Assembly (NCBI GenBank): GCA_945910005.1
Contig: OX246738.1
Span: 26,464,303-26,528,302, forward strand
From: Isoperla grammatica
Lineage: Eukaryota > Arthropoda > Insecta > Plecoptera > Perlodidae
Direction of reading: 5' to 3'
Length of the DNA: 64,000 nucleotides
The notes below the pieces were generated by a model. The model ran no database searches. It had not been told where the DNA came from and saw only the letters and a program-made list of their open reading frames with translations. Positions 58,177 to 64,000 of this stretch are shown here, piece after piece (the stretch's first letter is position 1; every line of letters begins with the position of its first letter). The position numbers were made by a program, and so were the translations under genes.

Positions 58177-58688
58177 GCACGGCTACGCCAGGTCGGGAAC
58201 GGCGTTCCTATAAGCGCGGACGTGGGTCTGGCCCGCTGAGATAGTAACAAGGTAAAGCCCACTTTTTTAAATGCATTTTTAAATACTGGCACCTTCAGAA
58301 AGTGGGTCTGGTCAGCAGTTTGTGCGCTACACACCTGTTTGAGAATTTTGTCGGAGGATTTTTGGTTTTAGGGTCTAACAAAGGCGTTCACATAATATAT
58401 GAGCAAGGCAAAACCGCCAAAGATGATTACATTCCAGTATTCATGCCACCATAGGCTAGAAGTGCTGACGTCGTAACTTTATTGACGGTGTGATTGGTTA
58501 GTCTTAGGTTTGTCTTGTGATGTGCATGCTAAATGAAATTTGGTCATTTCGTAAAATCAGTCCAAGCCTCAGCCCCGTGTGTGAACGTTAGCGTTGTTTT
58601 CCTGTCGTGCTTTAGCCTTAATCATGTGTGTAGCACCCCCTCTATCCCGTATTTCCGCTATAATTATCCTCCGTCATTCAGCGGCGCG
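58177..58688. other. Non-coding stretch with a possible short TIR pair
   Basis: AGGCGTTCACATA near 58381 and GTGTGTGAACGTT near 58577 might be ends of one MITE, but homology between them is short. No exon recognised. Confidence 0.3.
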
Positions 58689-58822
58689 ATGCACAGTGGA
58701 TGTCAAGTATGGAGTTTATGGTTGCTATGGAGTTTGTTTTTCTCATGGAAAAATATAGCATGTAATAAAACAATTCCATAGCAACAATCTTGTACCTTGA
58801 CTTGACACTGTTGACTGTGCAT
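58689..58822. repeat. Palindromic MITE, about 134 bp
   Basis: ATGCACAGTGGATGTCAAG pairs with the right end (CTTGACACTGTTGACTGTGCAT). GGTTGCTATGGA and TCCATAGCAAC pair internally. No clear target duplication. Confidence 0.6.
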
Positions 58823-60280
58823 AAGATTCCTCCTCCACTTGGCCTTGCCCTCCCTTGCTGGACACTCCATATGACGACTCCAGGATCCAGCCAACAACAA
58901 TCGAGTGTTTTTGAGCTAAAAGATACTGGTCAATAGTTACCTATGATCAATTAAGTAATAGTAGCACAGAATATAGCTACGCTAAAGATAAGAAAGATAG
59001 CTACGCTTTTTACTTTCTGGCGACGATGTTGGGCTGCTGATCGTTTTGTAAATAGCGCTTCCCCCATTTCCCGCTCAAGCGCTGTGCGCGCTCCTAGCGT
59101 AGATCTCTTGCGACTTTGGCAAGTCTGGTAACGCGCTTTGTATTGTGTCACGGCCAATCAAGTAACTAACCCATCAATGACAACAAAGTGATCAGAAGTT
59201 ATCTTGGTCTTGGATGAGAAAATGTGGCCATTCTCTGTTCGTAGTGGTCACAACCAAGTTAGTAATAACGCGTAGGCCCTACTAGGCCTAAGCTAGGTGT
59301 ATTATTTCAACCTGTTAAAACAACATTGGTAACTGTGTGCCTTTCTTGGAATGAAATTAATCAACGCGAGTTCAAAAATTGTTGGCTAGGCCTAGCCCTA
59401 GGCTTACACATGTAAGTAGACACCTAAGGCCTATTATGCTCGTGGTTCGCTAGGTACTCTCTAAAAATCCTTAGCACATTCGAACGGAATGTTCTGGTAA
59501 CACTCCTTGCTAGGGTGGCCTTAAGGTAGCGTAGGTACGCCTAGGCCTAGGCTAGGATTGTGTTACTTAGCCCTGAGTAGGCCTATGCCCTGGAGGCACT
59601 GACTCGATCTAGGCCTAGGCCCTAGTCTTGCCCTAGCTTAGGCCTTTCCCCAGGCTGGTGGTTATGGGCCAGGGCGAAAATAGGGTCTATGAAGTAGGTA
59701 GGCCTTGCTAGGTTGCTTTGGTCTAGGCCTAGGCCTAACCCTATCTTAGGGCCCAAGTCATACATAATTGTAGGGGTAGGGGGCTAGATTTCGCCTAGGT
59801 CTAGGCCTAGATGCATGCTTACTGTAGGTTCTAGATAGATCCAAGATAGACTAGGGCCTACTCCTAGCTAAGGGCTCGCGTAGTGACATAGGCCCTATTC
59901 GAATATTATTCTAGATGACAATTATTGTAGGCCCTAGGCCTACTGTGTGTGTTGTTCTCATTTTGTTCTTATTCTAGCTCCAGTTTTTCCAGCAATAACA
60001 TCTAGGTGCCAATACTGGGTTGCTCTAGTCATCATTGTCATAGCTTAGAACAAAAGTACACTTTTAATATTCTAGTTCTTATTCTTGTTCCTGGTGTCAA
60101 GGTCATGTCGTGCAAACTAGGCCTATTCAAACATTCTGTGTGACGCCGCCGATGATTGATGACAAACTTGAAATTTAATTGGGTACCGGACACCGGTACT
60201 GTAATTGGTGTTTCTTCCGTAGGCCTATAACTGATCCGGTTTCTACTCACTTTTTTAACTTTTTTATTATTTTTTATTGA
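58823..60280. other. Non-coding stretch dense in TAGGCCTA/CCTAGG
   Basis: About 59270-59950 is saturated with TAGGCCTA, CCTAGGCCTA and related words. No exon with a domain signature was found. Confidence 0.45.
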
Positions 60281-60570
60281 ACCACAATAAAGGGAAATGA
60301 GGTAGGCCTAGGCCTACACGGAGACGCAACTTTATAAATATGTTCAAAAGGTTAGGAGGAATGTTGATCTTGAACCACAATAAAGGTAAGGCCTAAATGA
60401 GGTAGGCCTAGGCCTACACGGAGACGCAACTAAATATAAATTACTCCTTCTTCAAACTACCCCTTCTTCAAATTTGAAGAAGGGGTAATTTATTATTTGG
60501 GTATAAATTACTAAAGGTTAGGGGGAATGTTGATCTTGAACCACAATATAAAGGGAAATGAGGTAGGCAC
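60281..60570. repeat. Imperfect local repeat, about three units
   Basis: The block GAACCACAATAAAGGGAAAT with following GAGGTAGGCC and ACACGGAGACGCAAC occurs at about 60281 and 60373. Its first part recurs at about 60538 after GGAATGTTGATCTT. A short palindrome TTTGAAGAAGGGGTA/TACCCCTTCTTCAAA lies near 60460-60490. Confidence 0.65.
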
Positions 60571-60846
60571 TTCCTGTTTGCTCCGAACAGCTGTGCTCTT
60601 GCTCGTATGCCATATTGCCATATTTAACCTAATTCACATGTAAAACAATGATATTTTAAAAATTGAAATTAACTATCAAAAAACGTACTTTTTGTAAAAA
60701 AAAAAAGAAAAGGTGGAAGTTACAGATAAATAATCAGATAATGTGTATGTAGGCTACTATGTAGGCCTACCTAATCTATCTCCCAAAGGAATACACAAAA
60801 AGTGAGTAGAAACCAGATCAGTTATACCATTGAGTTTATTAGAGTA

Positions 60847-61435
60847 GGGTTAGAGACCCAGCGGCCATTGGCGGCTATCTACCAATAAATTTCCCGTGGA
60901 CTCTAGTAGTACGATCCCGTACCGCTAGAAAGCGCTACACGTACCCACTGATGTCAGCGTTCCTGTGGAAAGAAGGGATACTACGTAGTACGATCACGTG
61001 GCTTAGGTCTAGCCTAGGTCTAGGCCCAACTCTTTTAGTCTAGGCCATTACTAGGCTACAATAAGCCTAGGCCTACATTAATAGGCCTACATTTGTAACG
61101 TACCTAGTACTACAGCCTATAGCCTATATAATGTATAAAACCTTATATAATGTGTTGTAATAAAGTATTAGCTTACTTATTGTTAACTTCGTGCCCGTTT
61201 GACATGTTTATCAGAACAGATGATAATGCTTTAATAACAATATCCACCGCCATCTGGATACTACTACCTAACCGACTTCGCATCTGCGCGTACTACGTAG
61301 TATCCCTTTCTTTCCACAGGAACGCTGACATCAGTGGGTACGTGTAGCGCTTTCTAGCGGTACGGGATCGTACTACTAGAGTCCACGGGAAATTTATTGG
61401 TAGATAGCCGCCAATGGCCGCTGGGTCTCTAACCC
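60847..61435. mobile_element. TIR element with about 150-bp arms
   Basis: The left arm starts GGGTTAGAGACCCAGCGGCC. It is mirrored almost perfectly by the right arm ending GGCCGCTGGGTCTCTAACCC. TA flanks both (60845-60846 and 61436-61437). The flanking host-side sequence is also inverted (ATTGAGTTTATTAG and CTAATAAACTCAAT), so this element sits in the centre of another palindrome. No transposase. Confidence 0.8.
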
Positions 61436-61459
61436 TACACTAATAAACTCAATGGTTAT

Positions 61460-62214
61460 ACGGAAGAAATACCCTGTAATTATATGGCAGAGCGTATAGG
61501 CCTACTTTTGATAAAAACAATTTTCTTCCTGAAAATTCAAGAAATTCAATATATTTAACAATGTGAATGTAAGCCTAAACTATTTCATTCTTAACAAAAT
61601 TAACATTGTTTTAATAACAAAATATGTAATTAACACCATAAATTGGCCGTGAAGGGTCCTTGAAAGTAGAAACATGATGAAAATCACCACAATTGTGAGT
61701 GGCAAGACAGACTGACAAGTCACTTGTAAGATGCAATCACTTCCTTAGCATGTCACTTACTTACACCAAATACCTTACTAAAATAATACAGGAAACTGGA
61801 CCCATTTAACATTGAGCGCATGGCGACACAGCTCTGCAGCGAACCTGGCGGCTTGACTTCACAAAACGCGCGCGATTCAAATCAAAGTGGAGTGGAAATA
61901 AATAGAATAATATTGCCTACATAAAGTTTGTAGTTAATCCCTTATAATACCAACATGTAAATGAAGGTTTTTCTGGTAAACGGGTATGGTTTTGCCAACA
62001 TATTAAAATGTGCACTGTTTATTCTTTACGTTTTATCAATAATCATTGACAGTTTTGCCAGTAAAAAAAGCATATTCCATTCTGAATGGCCATGTTGTGA
62101 TCTTTTTTTGTTTTTGTTTATAACCTCAAAATGCCATCGACCGAAAACGTTGGTCAGTGTTGTTTTAAAACATACTGGGCCTAGTATTCTGCTGTCACTA
62201 TGTGTACATAGGCC
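61460..62214. other. Non-coding A/T-rich stretch
   Basis: No exon or bounded repeat was recognised. Confidence 0.4.
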
Positions 62215-63528
62215 TAGTGATGTATAAATTCCCGGAATTTATTTTTGGGGAATATTCCCGGGAAAATTCCCCAGGGTCGGGAATTTTAGGGAATTTGTAT
62301 GTTACCGAGAATAAATGATAGGTCTAAGTAAATGCTCCAAGTAAAAAAAAAATGTGTCATAAAATGCTTGAAATGATTTCTATTTACGCTACCTATGATG
62401 GGGGGGGGGGGGGGGGGGGGGTGTAAGCTGACAGTAAATTTCCAATCTAAAAATATGAGTTAGTACTTAGTTTGTTTTATGACAGATAAGGGATTTAATG
62501 GCATTTTCCAATGGCTGCACTGGACCACACTGAGTGCGCCTTCAACGATTAAAACAACAATGCACAACCATAGGGGTGCGCAGTGTCTAACGTTAGACCC
62601 GGCACGAGGTGGCGCGGTACAACTGGGGTCTGGGCCGAAGCCCCAGCCGCCGGAAGCAATTTTGCCCATGATGAAATTTTGTTCGGTTCTTGCATTAACT
62701 TTTATGCATAAAACGCGATTTTAATACGGTACGCGATGACGCATTCCAGTGCCATGGGATCTTGTAGCCCGTATAGAGCCATGTTTCGTGTCATGTGTTT
62801 CGTTCCGATGGCAGTCGAAGTTGACACATTAGGTCCGGCCTGGGCCGTACGCATTCCTATGTTCTGGTGCGCAACAATATAATATAGGCATACCAGTGCA
62901 CACTGAGTGCAGCCCAATGGAAAACGTCACAAGTGTATTGGCCCCTCAAAATAGACTAGACGCATTCTGGTAGCAAGAAAATAAACTACTCTAAGGATGA
63001 GTTTATCTGTCAAATGTTCATTGTTGCTTTATTGTTAAATCATCAATGGCGCAGATAAGGGTGTTGCTTAGCAGCGCTATCTATGTGTTAGTTTGAGTCT
63101 CCAATAATATATTAGCTGCGGTTTTACTAATGTAAGGGTCGCTTTCATTTAGGGACCTACTTAGCATTATATAAGCGGACATATTCAGCCATCAAGAGAG
63201 AATCAAACTCAAAACGAATTAGTTGTATGTAATAATAAGGTTGTACTGTGTACACTGTCAGGGAAACACCTACTTATTCATAGACAAGTGAATATCCCAG
63301 CTTGCAAACCCCCCCAAGAATGCAAGACCAGCATGAGACCCCCCCCCCCTCCCAGTTATCTACAACAGTATCTATCTAGTGGATTTATTGTAGGCCTAAG
63401 CCTATTACTTATGTATAATGACCTGGGATGAATACATTCATCTGGGAATTGATTTTCTAAAAAAAAAAAAATTCCCTACTTTTGGGAATTTATATGGGGT
63501 CGGGGAATATTCCCGCCGTACATCACTA
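62215..63528. mobile_element. hAT-like element with a nested Harbinger-like MITE
   Basis: The inverted ends TAGTGATGTATAAATTCCCG and (inward) TAGTGATGTACGGCGGGAAT are followed by GGGAATATTCCC-type blocks on both sides. TGTGTACATA follows the right end (63529-63538) and precedes the left end, four bases away (62201-62210), so the target duplication is imperfect. It includes a poly-G run at 62401-62421 and a nested element at 62499-62929. Confidence 0.65.
62499..62929. mobile_element. Harbinger-like MITE related to the 49.2-kb element
   Basis: The left end TGGCATTTTCCAATGGCTGC and right end (inward) TGACGTTTTCCATTGGGCTGC follow the same layout as TGGCGTATTCGATTGGC at 49212-50170, including adjacent CACTGAGTGCG palindromes. 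The flanks are TAA (62496-62498) and CAA (62930-62932). Internally it has the GGGGTCTGGGCCGAAGCCCC motif. Confidence 0.65.
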
Positions 63529-63539
63529 TGTGTACATAT

Positions 63540-64000
63540 GAGTAGGGCTAACGCTGTGAAGGTCTAGACAATAGACATACGACCTTTAGGGGGAGGGGAT
63601 ATTTAGGCCTAGACCTGCATTGAATATTAATTTTAAGCTAAAAATTCGTGTACAGTTTGACATAACCTCAACAAAATAATATGTAATACAGTAAATTATA
63701 GAAAACAAATGTTAATAAGCTAAACACAACGTTTCACGCATATCGACCTAGAAAGAGGTGCTGAATCAGTATCGGGATTCCAGTCGATAAAAGAAGCCGG
63801 CACAGCGAGTGAACTTCATCGCGTCGATAATTCACCAAGTACTTACGTCAAGCCGCTAGGCCAGGCTGTCGCCAGAAATCACGGGAGCTTCCCGTATTAT
63901 TTTAGTAAGGTATTTGCTTACACCAAACCTGTACATATTTTGTAAGTAAGTAAGTAATCTTTATTCGTTTGACCAATACATAGTACGTATCTAGGTGTAA
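63540..64000. other. Non-coding end of window
   Basis: No gene recognised. A TAAG microsatellite followed by CTTTATT near 63940-63965 could be the tail of a minus-strand retroelement that continues beyond the window. Confidence 0.35.

Noticed and set aside
1..64000. CRISPR array, prokaryotic operon or phage features
   Set aside because: The window is eukaryotic (spliced genes, poly(A) signals, SINE/LINE elements). The only regular repeats are microsatellites and the long foldback units.

Overview
This is a repeat-rich, intron-rich animal genome window with spliced single-copy genes and no bacterial-style operons. The tRNA-derived SINE, TIR-bearing hAT/piggyBac/Kolobok/Harbinger-like elements, a TU-like foldback element and dense TAGGCCTA/CCTAGG motifs suggest a marine invertebrate deuterostome, plausibly an echinoderm. 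The species call is inference only.

Three host genes can be supported. (1) The 3' end of a plus-strand gene for an extracellular protein: a sushi/CCP exon (1588-1751), an EGF-like exon (2334-2654) and a short last exon (3535-3554), with matching intron phases. (2) A minus-strand guanylate kinase gene (GUK1 type): two coding exons (27062-26809 and 25729-25360), a probable 5' UTR exon ending at 27409, and an AATAAA signal at 25198-25193. (3) A minus-strand TAX1BP3/TIP-1-like PDZ gene: exons 39605-39477 and 34260-34072, with the 5' exon not found. GUK1 and the PDZ gene point the same way and are separated by transposons.

Most of the rest is mobile DNA, often nested, and many element ends can be fixed by target-site duplications. 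A full-length R4/Dong-like retrotransposon (ORF 13711-17220) sits between two TAA microsatellites. A hAT element at 28024-31357 (TSD ACGGTATG) carries a 5'-truncated I-like LINE. The PDZ-gene intron holds a TIR element containing an RTE-like fragment, which contains a 709-bp piggyBac element whose removal restores the RTE reading frame. A hAT at 55035-58168 (TSD ACCCTAAC) contains a 2.5-kb Kolobok-type element (TTAA) with a decayed THAP transposase on one strand and a convergent ORF resembling the P2X7 cytoplasmic 'ballast' domain on the other.

The most striking structure is a 10.26-kb foldback element at 40983-51241 flanked by a 9-bp direct repeat (AAAATTATA). Its two arms are inverted copies built from roughly 600-625-bp tandem units, each carrying CTATCCTCACG-type hairpin motifs. 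The arms differ in unit number and sequence, the right arm is split by a 959-bp Harbinger-like insertion, and the centre holds a repeat also found near 35.0 kb. Long stretches between these features show no recognisable genes.
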